DNA of 64,000 bases from Datisca glomerata (taxonomy: Eukaryota > Streptophyta > Magnoliopsida > Cucurbitales > Datiscaceae), in the NCBI GenBank assembly GCA_003255025.1, contig QANY01004770.1, forward strand, positions 124,001 through 188,000, read 5' to 3'. The position numbers and the translations under genes were made by a program. Positions 1-13,765 of the stretch are shown piece by piece. How positions within the stretch are numbered: the first letter of the stretch is position 1; each line of letters opens with the position of its first letter. A model generated the notes under the pieces. That model ran no database searches. It saw only the letters and a program-made list of their open reading frames with translations, and was not told the DNA's origin.

Positions 1-3000
1 ATCATGCTTTAATGTGAGCTCTATATCATGACCATAGCCCTCCAAAATCTCATTACATGCCTCAATGCCGTAGAAATAATTTGTTCCTTCCTCTAAGCAT
101 CTTTCCACAATTTCTTTTATTTTTCTGTACTTGTCAAGCTACAAAAGAAAGTGAGTACTAAACATTTTATAGCTGACATACAATAAAAATGTGAATTACC
201 AACACCATCGAGTTTTAAATGTAACTGGCACAGAAGAAAAGAATCTTACCTTGGTGGTCGTATTGTTTTTAATGGGAAATCCATTCGAGATAACATTGCA
301 CACGGGACGCTGCAATTCCGCTCCATTGAGTATGGGAGTATAGCTCATTAGCTTGGGAAAATCTCCTGATGCATACTTCATTGCACTCCCACCAGCTGCA
401 AAATGATTAAATACTACTGCTGATCTTTGCCTTTTCATATGATTAGTTCTGATTGTTAATAAATCAACTACCATGAGAAATAGCCAGATAACAAGAAGAA
501 TGAAAAAGTAAAAGAGAATAAATGAGAAGCCCAAAAAAATAAAAGAAACAATGAGAATTAAATACTTTTTATTCTATTTCCAGAACTTCCCAAATGAGAT
601 ATATAATTTGCATGTTCAGATATATGCATAATGACGTTTATCTGAGAAAGAAAGCTACATATCACACTTTTTTTTACGATAGGATATATCACACCCTAAT
701 CAAAGTCCCCAATCTTTAGAAAAGAGAAGAAAAGTATCGATTCCTAGTCCAGTTAAAGATTCCCCATTGCCTTCCAAAGCAAAATGATTCACAAAGTCGA
801 AGCATTCTATATGCTTTATTGCTCAAGTATAAAGGCAACTTAAAAATTATGGCTCTTGGGATAACAAAAATATGGAACGTAATGTTGTCTTAGAACAAGC
901 CTTGAAGTCTTCAAGTAGGCAAACCTAACAACGTAATACTATTATGAATCTGCTTAGGGCCTCCGTTCATTACATTCTCCGGCTCCTATGCCGATATAAT
1001 TTAGAATCTCAACTTCACCACCCAATTAATGAAGGAAACAAGAAACATATCAAAATGACATCAGTTGACCATTTATAAGTTGCACCACTTTGTATCCATT
1101 CCAGAATAAGTATACAAAAGGTGAATGAACTTACCATGATCTAAATTCATTAAGCATACATGTTCTCCACTATAGCTAAGGAGAACCTCTTCTCCATTTG
1201 GACTAAAGGTAACATGAGTTAGAAGTAAGCTTGAACGTCCCTGAAAATAAAATACAAGATAGGAACTTATACCCAAATGTCTTCCTTATGTAGCGGGTAC
1301 TTTTAGGGAAAAGATGAACCGGGTACAAGAATTTTAACAAAAAAAAAATGATCACTACGAAAAGAAAAAACCTTTGCTTGGAAAGGCTGAACAAAATTAT
1401 AGAAACTCAGAAAATAGTTAGAGGATCACGGAAAGGGTAGAGGTACTTAACTAATACAAAACTTTTGGGTTCTAAAAAATTTTAAAATGAAAAAGATGGT
1501 ATTCTGGTACCAGGGAGGGAAATTGTGGGAAAATCAAAATAATTACAAAAGCGGTTGCAGAAGTCTTGTGTTCAAGAGGATCCAACTGAAAACCAAAACA
1601 AGATTACCGCATGAACTTCCCATTATCATAACATTGATTGTAAGAATCGAACCATAAAGTCTCTGCCACAGACTTTATCAAATTATCTCAACAAAATCCC
1701 TTGATTCATTTCCCAATCAAAAGAAAAGGCTTTAAACAATATAATGGCATAAAAAGAAAAGATTTTGAAAATTTCATCAACTCACACGATCAGATAGATG
1801 CATTGGACAGAAATAGTTGACACAATGAGGTGGTGACGTCCTTTTCTGACTTGAGGACAGGGGTGGCAGCATCCTTCGGTCGTATAATCGTGCGAATGCA
1901 TCACTGTGCATATGCAGCAGTAAGAACATAGTTAGAGCCGACAAGAGGGAGGAATGAATATAGCATCAGAAACAAAATAAAACAAAACAAAAGGTACCTT
2001 CCACCAACCAGGAGCAAATGAGGCTTAGTGGAACTGATATCACAAGATTTAAGAATGAGGGTTTGTTTGGGAGGATCAGCAAGTGATCTCTTTGCTCCAC
2101 ACCGCAAGTCAAGCTTCCATTAAGTAATCAATTTTAAAATGATTAACACCAATGACTTCCACTTACTAGCTCGAGAAAACCACATCAAACTAAGCCACAA
2201 TTCATCACGAGTAGAAAATACTACTTTTTCAACTGAAATTACTTCTACGTTTTTTCATGACTAAGATGCAAATAGAAAACTGATTCATCACTTTCTTTTT
2301 CTTTCCGTTGATGGGGAACCACCCAAAGGCAGGGACTTATTGACCCATCCTTAGAACCTAAACATCCTGGTGGTGATCTATCACTTTTTATGATTTTTCA
2401 GTAAATATTCTTTTAATTTTATCACCACAAAAAAGCAAGTTTCAAGAACCTCTCATGAGATATATACTTTATAATAACTGAACATCAAACTTCATTTACA
2501 CTTTTAGCTACATCAACTAACTTTTAGATGCATGCAATGAGGAATGTACCTATTTAAGGAAATTGTTGATATAGAAAGGACCGACAATCTTTTTTAACCC
2601 ACCCCATTCTTAAAAGAATAGCCTCTACCCTACATCCTATAGAAATCTTAACTCCTTTATAAATATTTTTTTATAAAGGAGAAACTTCAGTTTGAATTAA
2701 GAGGAACTCAAAAATGTTCATCTCCTTACTTAGAAAGCAAAAGATTCCATAATGATGTTCGTAATATCAATATCTGAAATTCTATAATCTAAAAATCTGC
2801 AAAGTTTTTTTCTTTAGTAAGATTTAGTGTATTTGCTGCTATTGAAAATTTTGTTACACATATTAGCAGCAAAATCAACCCACTGAGAACGGGAACCAAT
2901 ATCAGGTAAACTGCTTCAGAAATAAGCTTGCATCAAGATACATAAAACAAATCACAAGAATGAACAAAATATGTTCGAAAAAAAGTGTAGCAAAGAGTGC

Positions 3001-3964
3001 GACTCTAAACTGAGTCCCACCAATGCTTCTTTCAGAAGAACAATAAGCAGTTCCAACACCAAGCAGAGCTCAATAATTAATGAAAGCCAATGAAGATTCA
3101 GTAATTGCAATCATTTCAGAGATCTATGGAAACACAAATATACATGACTCTTACAAGAACATTGCGGCATTCTTGGTGAGAAGATCCAGCTGGAGGACAA
3201 GTAGTGCCCTCTCGAATGTCATGTTGTCTTAGAGTTCCATCTTCACTTGCACTCCATACCACGTGAGGATTTCCTACCTCAACCTTCATCAAGAAACAGA
3301 CAGAAATGCATTGTTAATATAACAAAAAACAATTATAAGACGCACCAGAACCATTTCATTATTTTCAACTTAACTCACTTATTTTTTTCTTTTAATAGGA
3401 AACTAGAAAGAAGTACCCACTCCTAAGTTATGTTACACTGAATCTTACAGCTAATTTTTTAACTCTTCTAGTGTGACATTGATACATTGCTGAGGGAGTG
3501 ATAGCATTTTGATCGAGTCCACTGCCACTTAAGTGAGATAAATTAAATAAACGAACCTGCAAATGAAGAAGAAAAACTATTAGACATACAACAACTGCAT
3601 GAAACTAATATTTCTCCAAAAAAAAAAAATTCTTGCTCATCTGAACATTACTTCAGCATCCCCTGCCCCTGACGCGACGAGCTCATCAGAAGTTTCAGGG
3701 ACAAATTTTGTACAGAATATATTGGCAGAATGCCCAGTATCTATAGAATGCAATAACTTTCGACCTGAATAGCTCCAAATATTAATCTGCATAAACTCGA
3801 ATCAATTATATTCTCATATATATATGAAGAAATCTGCAGGCAATAGACGAGAGAAAAAGCAATAATAATGGCCAGTCAATATATGTTTTATTCGGTGGTT
3901 CGATCAACATATTAGTGTACTCTAGATAATTTGTTCATTCAGACACAGAAAATCCTTTCCCTCC

Positions 3965-3999
<35 letters not shown>

Positions 4000-4607
4000 C
4001 CGNAAGTTAAAAACCAACCTTCAGTGAGTCCTGGCCAACTTTTTTTTTTAGAGAGACAGACGACCAATTTCTAGGCATTTGCAGTAACTACTTCATACTA
4101 CCTCAAAACAAAAACTTCAACAATAACAAAATAAAATAAAAATCTCGTTACTCAACCCTTTTCAATCATCAACCATTAATCAACCTTAACCACCAAAATT
4201 CAACAAAACCGTCAAGCAAATCATATTAAACCCCTCCAAAATGAACATAATTCATCAATGAAATCCACCCTTATAAAGAAAACCCAAACATAGTGAAAAT
4301 TGAATCCACTTGCAGGTATTTGATCTGTTAAGTTAAAGACAATTTGGAGTCCTCATACTCTTTTGCTTCTTGTCACACACACACGTATATACATTATTTT
4401 ACTATTATCAAACTAGTGGCACCAAATCAACATTTTGTCTCATAAAAAAAATGCCGGAATACATCATTATAAAAGTCAAGTGACACTTGAAGCAATTGTA
4501 GGAACCAAAGTTTGAGAAAAAAAATACCTGAGTGTCGTCTGATCCAGATATCAAAAGTGAACCCTTTGAATTCCAAGCCACACTATTAACACAACCTTGA
4601 TGCCCCT

Positions 4608-4646
<39 letters not shown>

Positions 4647-6045
4647 GGAGAGAGAGAGAGTGAGAGTGACAGAACAATGATGCAAGATGACAATTGAAGA
4701 AAAGGAAACACAAGTGGGAAAAAAGGATGCTTAATAAAAAGCCAACTTTCGCGAAAATCACTCTAGTCTGGTGGCGTTAATCAGAATTCAATATCTTGAT
4801 AATTCAAAGTGACAAAAAGAAGTTTGATGTTTCTACTTATATAGCACTATGCACTATGCTAACATAAAGTAGATAAGGCACAAAACAGGGGTTAGGGAAA
4901 GGATATGCATATGTCTGAAGAGAATAACTTATTCTCATAGGAATGAACTTTTGACCCCAAAAAAATATCATATGAGAGAATATGTCAAGAGGCCGGATGA
5001 AGCTAAAAAAGGATAAATGCTCCCATTTGTCAATAAATTTTCAAGGTTAGACTTATTAAACTTTCACATATGCTTCACACTCCCCTGCTACATTTTTGAA
5101 TCTCTATATGAGACTTCTGAAGTTGACATTGGAAATCATGTAACACCATTGCATCTTATACACTGTATAGTGTGTGTTAGATGATATTGCGGAAATCATT
5201 TCCAAACTTCATACGGGCGTTAACAAAAATTAAATTCATCAACACAGAAAAACGAAAAATCATACCAACCTCCAATTCATCTTCCTGGCTGAGCCTTCGG
5301 ATCAAGGATGAATGCATCTGCAAACTATGATTGATATCCTAAGCAAAAACAAAAGAAAAATAATTTTCCGTAGTTGAGAAAACTTTGTGATGGTAGCTGT
5401 CAAGTTCACCTATGTAAGAATATGAAGGCATACTTCAACATCTACCAGGCGTCAAAAGTTAAAACCCAAGAAGGAAATCTAAACTAATATATAGAAGGAG
5501 AAAAACTTTTCTTGTTTTGAGAGAAATGGCAGCTAATCTGTTGACTGCATTATTTCAAAGTTAAGACCTAAAAATGAAACGAGAATTGAATTACGCAGAA
5601 GCATTCTACTAATGCGACATTTTAGGGGGGATAGAAATGAAAGAGAATTGACAAGCAAACTAATAGAAGTGAAGAGAAGTTTCATTTAGATATCCCAAAT
5701 CACTTCTCGTCCCAAAAAAGCTCGGTAGCTTCCCTATTCTTCTCTAAATAATCCATTTGGATTAGTTATGTCTCTAAACAATAGGACTAAAAAGAAAGCT
5801 AACAGTGTTCCTTACGTCAAAAACCATATAAATTTTCTCCACAATAACTATATATAGTCTCGCTTTGTTAACAGCTACCCTATTCATCCCCACAGCGACA
5901 AAAACCAATCCTAGCCTCACCCCGTCAAACTAATAGCATAAGAACATAGGGTTAAAGATACGAATGTATATACTTGGCGAAAGTGGACGCGTCTGCTCTC
6001 GAGCAAATCATGGACGCTACCATCGTGAAAACCAAATTCCTCCAT
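1..6045 (-). CDS. ASG2: ASG2-like WD40/TPR protein, 5' part of gene (cut by window edge)
   Basis: Spliced gene; I resolved 11 coding exons: 6045-5974, 5338-5270, 4605-4528, 3786-3652, 3556-3449, 3283-3155, 2113-1998, 1903-1786, 1240-1135, 395-250 and 138 to the window edge. All introns are GT-AG and the frame stays open for 405 codons. WD40 units begin at about residues 48 (GHQGCVNSVAW), 90 (GHSANIFCTKF), 145 (CHTRRVKKLA) and 198; LYDRR near 243 resembles the DWD box that contacts DDB1. The last exon (from residue 360) starts the helical TPR region. The start is the only ATG in the first exon, opening with MEEFGFHDGSVHDLLESRR. Known family: Arabidopsis ALTERED SEED GERMINATION 2, animal WDTC1; CUL4-DDB1 substrate receptors, in Arabidopsis tied to abscisic acid response at germination. 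The C-terminal TPR/WD40 half lies left of the window. No damage seen; likely functional. Confidence 0.93.
3967..4003. repeat. poly-C run with an ambiguous base in intron 3 of the ASG2-like gene
   Basis: About 32 consecutive C followed by a short GC stretch and one N at 4003. Intronic (intron 3 spans 4527-3787). The unresolved base suggests a sequencing or gap-closing problem; true length is uncertain. Confidence 0.8.
4609..4669 (-). repeat. (CT)n microsatellite abutting a 3' splice site
   Basis: GA repeat on the plus strand, so CT on the sense strand of the ASG2-like gene. It ends directly at the TTCAG acceptor of exon 3 (exon starts at 4605) and therefore is the polypyrimidine tract of intron 2. 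Confidence 0.85.
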
Positions 6046-6220
6046 TGACGCAGACCTTAGAAACTCCCAGAAAACCCTAGCGCTATCAGCTCCGACGAAA
6101 AAACCACAGTCAAGCCTGCTATTGCAGAACAGGTTCCGATCCGTGTACCATTTTAAGCTTTTACCTCCGCACCTTTCTCTGTTTGTCCAAGCAAGGAACG
6201 CTTCTTTTTTAAGTTTTTTG

Positions 6221-6230
6221 TATTTATAGT
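6221..6230 (-). promoter_or_regulatory. TATA box of the ASG2-like gene
   Basis: On the minus strand the sequence reads ACTATAAATA, about 175 bases upstream of the ATG at 6045. Transcription would start near 6190, giving a leader of about 145 bases without a conflicting long ORF. Position and consensus support it; the start site itself is inferred. Confidence 0.55.
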
Positions 6231-6299
6231 TTCAGCCATGTAGACGGATATAATTCCGTACAGTGTGGCTCTCTTTTGCAGTTTCTACACTCGTCTCAG

Positions 6300-8470
6300 A
6301 AAATAATAATGTTGGTAACTCAAGAAACAATCCAAAATATCTATAATTTATAATCTATTAAATGTTAGGACAAAAATATTTAGATTGTTTTATTCAACAA
6401 TTATTCTTATATTTCTTAAAATAACTTTAAAATCTATAATAATGATGTATTATTGGTTATTTTTATAAATTAATGAACAAATTTATGTATTATTTTTGAA
6501 GATTCACAAGACTTGACTGGTTGATTGTTGATTGTTTTTTTCATAAATTATTAATTAATATATTCACGTATTATTTTTTTAGATTCATCCCAATTCAATA
6601 TCATAAATTTATAAAAAAAAATCTAAGTGAACATATTAATATATTAATATATTATTTTTTAAGATTCGCATCCTTTCATTAATAGAATTTATGGTTCTAC
6701 TTATGTTAACCTCATGCATCTATTTTATTTTTCTCAAATTACGGAAAAAAAATCTAAGTGAAGTCTATCATTTCTTAATTGTAATGTAGTGTAGTTTTTA
6801 GTCTTTAATGCTAAAGAGTCTTTATAATTTATTTAGATTAAAATTTAGATAAATAATTTTAGTTATACTATAAATAGTATAATTATATGTGCGTTGCACG
6901 TGATGATCTATACACATACTATAATCAACACCGATTAAAAAAGGTTAGGAAAAATATGCATGTGGCAACAACCAAGAATAGAAAAGAAAAATTCAGAAAT
7001 TGCTCAAATGTACATAAAATATATTTGTTTAATTACAAACAATTAGAATAGTATATACATTAAATTATTAAAAAAGTATAACAAATTAATATACGCTCAT
7101 GGAATCTACTCTGATGTTGTCATTAAATAACTAACTAATACTCAAAACATTGATTCAAATTTAAATTAATGTTTAAATAGAATAAGTTAACTTTTAATAA
7201 ACTATGCACCAAACATGTAAATAGGAAAAACAATCCATAACCATACAATATTATCGTAACTCTTTTGTTTAAACTTGTTAACCATCTTCCTGCTCTTTTC
7301 ATATGCTTTGTTTTTCATACTATCACTTCTATATATCAATTCATTTCCTTATTTTCTTACTATCTTCAATTTTTATCTCCCCACAACTCTTTTTTATATG
7401 CTTTTTTGTTCGCCTTTCTATGACCTTATTCTACATGTATTATAATTGTTTGATTTATTTATAACAATTAATATTTATTTCAAGCAATTTGATTTTCAAG
7501 TTTTAAAATCTCTTTTTTTTTCTCTTGATAAAAGAGTGTCATATCGATACTACAAAATTATGATCAAACAATAGAATATTTTCAGTCAATTTCCCCATTT
7601 ATATGATAATTAAAGTGTTAATTGTTTGTGCATTCTAACTATTTGTTTTTTTTTGTCTTTTTAAATTTAACTATACTAATGATTACTTATAGGCTAACAT
7701 AATAGTGTATATGGTTCATAAAAGATGATATATGTTTACAAATACTATTAAATTTGAGTACGTCTAGATTTTTTATATTCATCCACAGCTTTAATTAACT
7801 TAGAGAGAAGGTTCCTAAATTTTAATATGCATCATTTGAATGAATTTAATTGAAACATCATGAATATTATATATTTATCATTTTAACAGAAATTTTTGTG
7901 TTCACTTTATGTAGTTAAAAGGAGGAGCTTCGTTCTTTCTATAATATTTTTCACCATGCAATTTGGTTTGTTATTTATTAACATTGCTCTTCATTTGATA
8001 ATACATAACATACTTTTATTCTATTTTTCATTTCTTTTATTTTCTTATACTTCGATTTATTTAACTTCAATTATTAGAAGTAGATCATATTTGTTGATCA
8101 TTATGTCATCTCTAATAAATCAGCTAATCTTACTACTTACAAACTATTTTGCTCAATCTGTTAAGAACTTTTTATTGTGTTTATATCTTTTCATTTCTTA
8201 ATCAATCTTTCTATTTTGTTTCCTTAACAAAAATATTAAAATTTGTTTTTATGTAATTAGGTTACATCCATTACTTAAGCTTTGATCATAGTTTACATTT
8301 TTCTTAAGCTTTTCACTTCATGGTAATCTAACATGGAAAGATATCGAGTTGCTTAATGGCTCAAAACCTTGCAAAGTTTGGCTATGCATTAATAAGCATT
8401 TATCACACACGTGTACTATTTGAGATTCCTACTAATTTGTTAATTTATAAACGCTTGATTTAAGTTTTTC
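6300..8470. other. AT-rich intergenic DNA, no gene seen
   Basis: No supported coding region. Around 6880-6905 there is a GTGCGTTGCACGTG palindrome-like motif after a TATAAATA stretch; a similar CACGTGCATTGCAAGTG motif occurs near 16390. Such motifs are common in degenerate plant transposon relics, but I cannot assign a family. Confidence 0.5.
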
Positions 8471-8583
8471 TAAGTATATAATAAAAAGATAACCTATAAA
8501 AGAATAAACATGTAAAGAAGAAAAGTTGCAGAAGTTATTTAAGAGAGATACGACACATAATATTTTTACGTGGTTCGGGAATA
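8470..8583 (-). mobile_element. Copia-type LTR relic, U5-end part (split by CACTA insertion)
   Basis: Minus-strand text CCGAACCACGTAAAAATATT followed by a TGTGTCGTATC run is the typical end of many plant copia LTRs (GCCGAACCACGT then poly-A/T and TTGTGTC). Its other half lies at 13772-14700; the two would abut if the CACTA element 8584-13771 were removed. A parallel, uninterrupted version of the junction motif is at about 41650-41690. Confidence 0.5.
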
Positions 8584-8603
8584 CACTACTACAAAAACGG
8601 GGT

Positions 8604-8902
8604 TAGATGACAGTAAATCCGTCATCATTATCATATATTGACGGATGACCCACTGTCATCTAGCGGACTATCATCTTTAGTCATTTTAAAAAACCGTCTA
8701 TAAGGGAGTACAATGACGGGAATCCCCGTCATTGTAGATACCGCAAAAAGTAGATAGATGACGAAAAATCTCCGTCATCTTAGTCGCCGCAAAAAGTATA
8801 TAGATGACGGGGATTCTCCGTCATCTAAAGTCTACATGGTGGAGAATCCTCGTCATCTTAGGCACCGTCAAAAGTAAATCCCCGTCATCTAAAGTTCAAG
8901 AA
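8604..8902. repeat. CACTA left subterminal repeats
   Basis: Many direct and inverted copies of a roughly 10-bp word, GATGACGG / CCGTCATC, separated by CCGCAAAAAGTA-type spacers. Subterminal repeats bind the transposase in this superfamily; here they define the left end. Confidence 0.75.
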
Positions 8903-9708
8903 AAGAAAAAAAAATTATTTACTTAATTAAATAAAAGCTTGCCAAATAGAAGATTTTTTCCCTTTTAAAATTAACAATTTTTTTATCAGAAAATGTATAG
9001 AAAAATAGCCATCCTAGAGTTTCTTCTTCCAACTTTTCATCAACTAACAGAATCCAATACGCTAACTCATTCTAATTTTCGTTCAGTTTTATCTAGAACC
9101 ATGGATCAAAATAATACTTTAGTTTAGTATATAGTATAGAATCAAATTTATTGCAAATGTAGTAAAATTAACAGGAAAATCATATAATTGAAACCTCTAA
9201 AAGCATCAAATTAGAAGGCTAAAGTTACTTGTTATGAGCAGGTAAAGATGAAGTTGGTCATGATATAGAAAATCATCATATTATACAATAAAAATAAGAC
9301 AAAAATTATAACGATTATAATTCTAAAAGATATATTTTAAAATGGGAAACGTCTCAAAAATACAATTTTCTAATAATTCTTTCATAATAATTATGAGCAG
9401 GTAAAGAATAAATCATCAAAGCTTTCTTCCACGTTTTTATACAACACACATCACTAGAGATGCAAACACATAATAGGATTTTTTTCTTGAATTACATCAA
9501 AAGTATACCTTCCCTATAATCAATAGCCAAAGAAAAACCTAAACTTTAAGAGATACATACAACTTCCAAATGAATTAAAATAAAATAACTTATCGGAGGA
9601 AGAAAAACTTTTTACCATCACATCTAGGTAATATATATTAACAAATAAGTGAAATATATATATATAACTATAATCATTTATCAGTAATATACAACTGATA
9701 ATACTCAC

Positions 9709-9762
9709 CTCACAACATGAAGAAAGTAGTCTTTCTGCCAAACTAGGTTTCTTGTTAGGAAA
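9709..9762 (-). other. Exon-like segment inside the CACTA element (18 codons)
   Basis: On the minus strand a CTTTCAG acceptor precedes 18 open codons (FPNKKPSLAERLLSSCCE) and a perfect GTGAGT donor follows. A possible 21-bp upstream mini-exon (HHAHHAL) lies at about 9904-9924. Product not recognised. It could be a captured host gene fragment or a leftover of transposon coding. Confidence 0.35.
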
Positions 9763-12187
9763 CTGAAAGGAATAAATTCCAACACATCAAGGTTGAGTTT
9801 GGACGCAAAAGAATTAGCATGTTAGAAATAAACCAAGACAACTAATCTAGAAAAAGAAAATGATATGAAGATGGAAGGGGAATGGGAAAAACATACAAGA
9901 GCATGATGCGCGTGATGCTAATAATAGGAAGAAGAATTTTTCAATTCAGTTACTTATATTGCAATTTTTCATAGAATTTTTCAATTCAGTTACTACAAAG
10001 ATGCCTTACATGAAAAAATCTAGACTATTTTTCTTTCTTTTTCTTTGCTTATAGTTATGCAGAATTAAAAAGATCAACCACTTCTCTTTCTTTGCTTATA
10101 GTTATTCAGAATTAAAAAGATCACTCCCTTCTCTTGCATGTTAACGCAACCGCTAGCTATACATTACCTTCGACTTATATTATCCAATCAGGCAAATTCC
10201 AGTGAAAAATAGAGGCTACGAAAAAGTTGAGTTGAGTGCAAATATAATTAAGAAGTAAAAAATCATACACACAAAGATATTCTTGTTAGCTGTTAATGAC
10301 CATATTCGAAACTATGTCTAAGTTTACATGCGAAATAGGTCCATCCATTCATGTTCAGCCTCTGGATGCATGTTAATGGAGGCCTCTGGTATCTTGAAAG
10401 ATGGCATCATTCTAAGAAAGGTAGAGAAGTCATACAGGGACTTTACAGATAACCATACTTCTAAGTGCAAAAAGAATCAGCTAAAACAATACTTCATGAG
10501 ATCGAGAACATGAGAATGGAAAACAGGGACCTGGTATAAAACCACAATAGTAGGTTTTAAACAACCATACAGAAACTTGATATCCAAAACTTGAAGTTCT
10601 TCAAGCTTGAAATTCAAGACATATTACATTGTTACCAAGTAAATTTAGCAAATGGTAGGAAAATAAAACGCAAGCAGTACATAAGAACTATTAACAGGTA
10701 ATCTACAGTGTTCTCAAACTTAAAGCCCATATTTATCTTGTACTCAAGGGATTATTATGCGTAATTGTTGAGAATGAGATTATCATACTTGCTTAGATGC
10801 ATCTATGCTGAAAATTTTAGATAGATTTCCTAAAATCATATTGGAACATTTTTTTGTATGGGAATTTGTGGGAGGGAAACTTGAAGCCAACATAATTGGC
10901 GGGATTCATATACCCTCTTTTGCATTCTATGCAATGACTCTTGCAATCATACATTTTCATCTTTTTCCCTCATTTAAACAAGGTTATGTGTCCAAGAAAA
11001 TAAGGCCCAAGCAATATTAAAATAAAAGTAAAGTATTATATCATGAAATAAAAAAAATGACCATATATCAAATGCTTCAATAATCTTCTCAGCATGTGAT
11101 TTTTCATAATTCAAGTGAGAAAATGTTAGATCTTCTTATTTTTTCATAGGAAATTGAACCTATGATCTTCTAATCAACTTAATTTTTATATTGCAGTAAT
11201 GCGATGCACAACTTCCAATTATTTCTTTAACCAATAATATGTTTCCATTCTAGGTACCCAATTTTGTAATGAGAAGCATATCGTGGTTCTAAAAAATATA
11301 TCATCTTATATTGCATATACATAATTACAATAGCAAAAATACCAGTTCCAAGTCTCAACATCAATTAATTATCTTATTAGACAACTACATTTCTTGTGGC
11401 CTGATTCTGGTATCATTAAAGCATTACAAGAGACACATGTAAAGTTGCTAATGATGTGCATCAATAACATCCTACTTAAACATGAGAATCAATCCACAAT
11501 TGAAGCTCAAAATTGAAGAAGTTTACAAAAGATATGGGTGCACAGGCATTTCAGATAAGAGAAATACAATGTTATTACTAAAATCACTAAGAAAATTGTC
11601 ACATGTCCATCATTTATCCATAAAAGTAAACTTTTGAACTTATCATCAACATGTTGGACCTATAGCAAGAAAGAAATACGTGGTTCTCACAAGGAAAGAT
11701 AAGAGCTTCAGAGATGATATTCGAGGAGAAAATACAGGTTAGACCAAAATATGTTCAAGTATAAAACCACCTAGTAGTTTGATAAGAAAAAATACATTAT
11801 TATAACCAGCATTTTCAATTACATGCATAGCCACAGGGGAAGCATCTCACCTTTCTAGATACTAGTTGTTTTCTCATGTCCACCAATCTATTTTTTGCTG
11901 CATGGGCATAACTAATTTTGAAAACTATGGGGTCCAGTTTTTTCTACACTGATATATGCATTTTTTAGCAAATGTTAGAGGAAAACCATAAGATATCACA
12001 TATATACTACATATTAATACTAATTCGGAAGGTGGAAAAGGCATGATTTCGGTATGAAAATCTCAGGTCCCAGATACCACCACAAATTTAGTTTAGACAT
12101 AAATCACTATATTTGATCACATATAATTTTTTGCAAGATTCATTAATATGCAATCCTTTTAAATTTTAAAAGAAGAGAAGTAATCAC

Positions 12188-12304
12188 CTGCAACTCTTCT
12201 TTTGGGATGTCCTCAGGGGGTATAGCCAGGAATAGTTGCACTTCCGGAGACCCGACAACTGCATAGGCCTTGCGCTCATCAGTAAGAACCTCCTTCTTAA
12301 TGTC
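12188..12304 (-). other. Exon-like segment inside the CACTA element (39 codons)
   Basis: Minus strand: TGCGCAG acceptor, 39 open codons starting DIKKEVLTDERKAYAVVG and ending IPPEDIPKEELQ, then CAG|GTGATT donor. Codon content is protein-like, with less AT than its surroundings. It lies in order with the exon-like segment at 9709-9762. I do not recognise the protein. Such transduplicated exons are known in plant CACTA elements; a resident gene swallowed by the element is the alternative. Confidence 0.4.
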
Positions 12305-13196
12305 CTGCGCATTTCAACATTCACAGAGTGAGCAATTGATAATTTAAAAAGTCAAGGCCTGCAATAAACAATTTACCAACCAACAATCTAGAAGCATATA
12401 GAACAATACTGACAAAATGATGGAAAAATAATAAAACGCAGAAACTTAAATCTTTTGTTTTTATCCTTCCATTTTTGCATTATATCACTGCAAACAAGGT
12501 AGCGATATAGAACCATGGAAATGGAGTAGCATGGAAAACCTATAAGTTCCAGATGTTGGGTTAGAGACGTATGCTTGAACATTAAAAAACAGAGCAGCAA
12601 AAATAAAGTGTCGATGAATACATGGACAAATAATATAAATATGAGTCTTCATTCCCCAAGACCCAAAACAAACTGAGTCTAACTTTCTTGAAAAAAAAAG
12701 TATCTATTCATGAAGAGGTATACTTACAGGGCAATATATGGGAAATGTCAAAAATAACAAAAGTTCATGCGAAGAATCTACATATAATCTCCCATCGTTG
12801 AATTATCATACATATGTATAAGCCACCCTTATAAAATACTGATCGCAGAAACATTATAACAAAGCGATGAAAATTCATCTCGCATTCAAAGGGATACTAG
12901 GGGTAATAACATATCAATTTCAAATCCATCTTGAAACCTAGCATTCCCTTTACCATAAATTTTAGAAAGCGACTCATGAAACTCACCAGCCATAACTCAT
13001 AAGCAAATAGAAACCTAATTCTCAAAATCTTTCAGTCCAAATATTGAAAATGAGAGTTAGAGATAAAATAGAGGAATAAAGGAACCAATAGAGAAAACAA
13101 TTGATATAAACAAGGATAATTCATAACTCACATGTTTTGGCGAACTACGCAAGCTTTAGGGCAGCTTCAATGGGAGCTTCACGAGCTTCAGTTGAA

Positions 13197-13217
13197 AGAG
13201 AGAGAGAGAGAGAGAGA
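13197..13217. repeat. (GA)n microsatellite in the CACTA element
   Basis: Short GA run; just after it two related blocks (containing TTCATGTCTGAATC, at about 13255 and 13348) form an imperfect direct repeat. Confidence 0.7.
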
Positions 13218-13554
13218 TTGGGGTAAATTGATCGTTTGGCATTAAAACCGATGCATTCATGTCTGAATCAGAGCTCATAGGGCATTTCTCAGAGGCAAGG
13301 CCAGGACTTCGGGCAAATCTGACGGCTTAGTTTTAAAACTGAGGCCTTCATGTCTGAATCGAAGCTGGCATTGGTGAGAAATTCTAGTTTCGATTGAAAG
13401 AGAGGGGGAGAGGGAGAGAGAGTAACCAGAGACGGTCACCATTATGTAAAATGAGAAGAAAAAAATGCTAAAATTAGGTTTAGATTGATTATATAATGTG
13501 GCATTTTCATAAATAAAATGAACTTTGAGATAAATAGTAAATTTTTTACACCAT

Positions 13555-13765
13555 AAAACAATGACAGGTTTTTTTCACTGTCATAATAAAAAATTATATT
13601 GACAGCGCAAAAATTAGCTGTCATAGTAAAGAACACATTTATGACAGTAATTTTTGAGTTGTCATCTTACGCGAATTACCCCACCCTACACTATTTTCCT
13701 TTGACAGATTTTAGAGAGCTGTCATTGTATCAAAAACGTGATTGTCATCTAAAGCCAAAATTGTC
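13555..13765. repeat. CACTA right subterminal repeats
   Basis: Repeated TGACAG / CTGTCAT words in both orientations, ending at the right terminus. The word differs slightly from the left-end one (GATGACGG), so the two ends have diverged or belong to an asymmetric subfamily. Confidence 0.65.

Noticed and set aside
4408..4761. 117-residue minus-strand frame containing a WD40 piece
   Set aside because: Only 4605-4528 is a real exon (WD40 unit 1); the remainder is intron and CT microsatellite.
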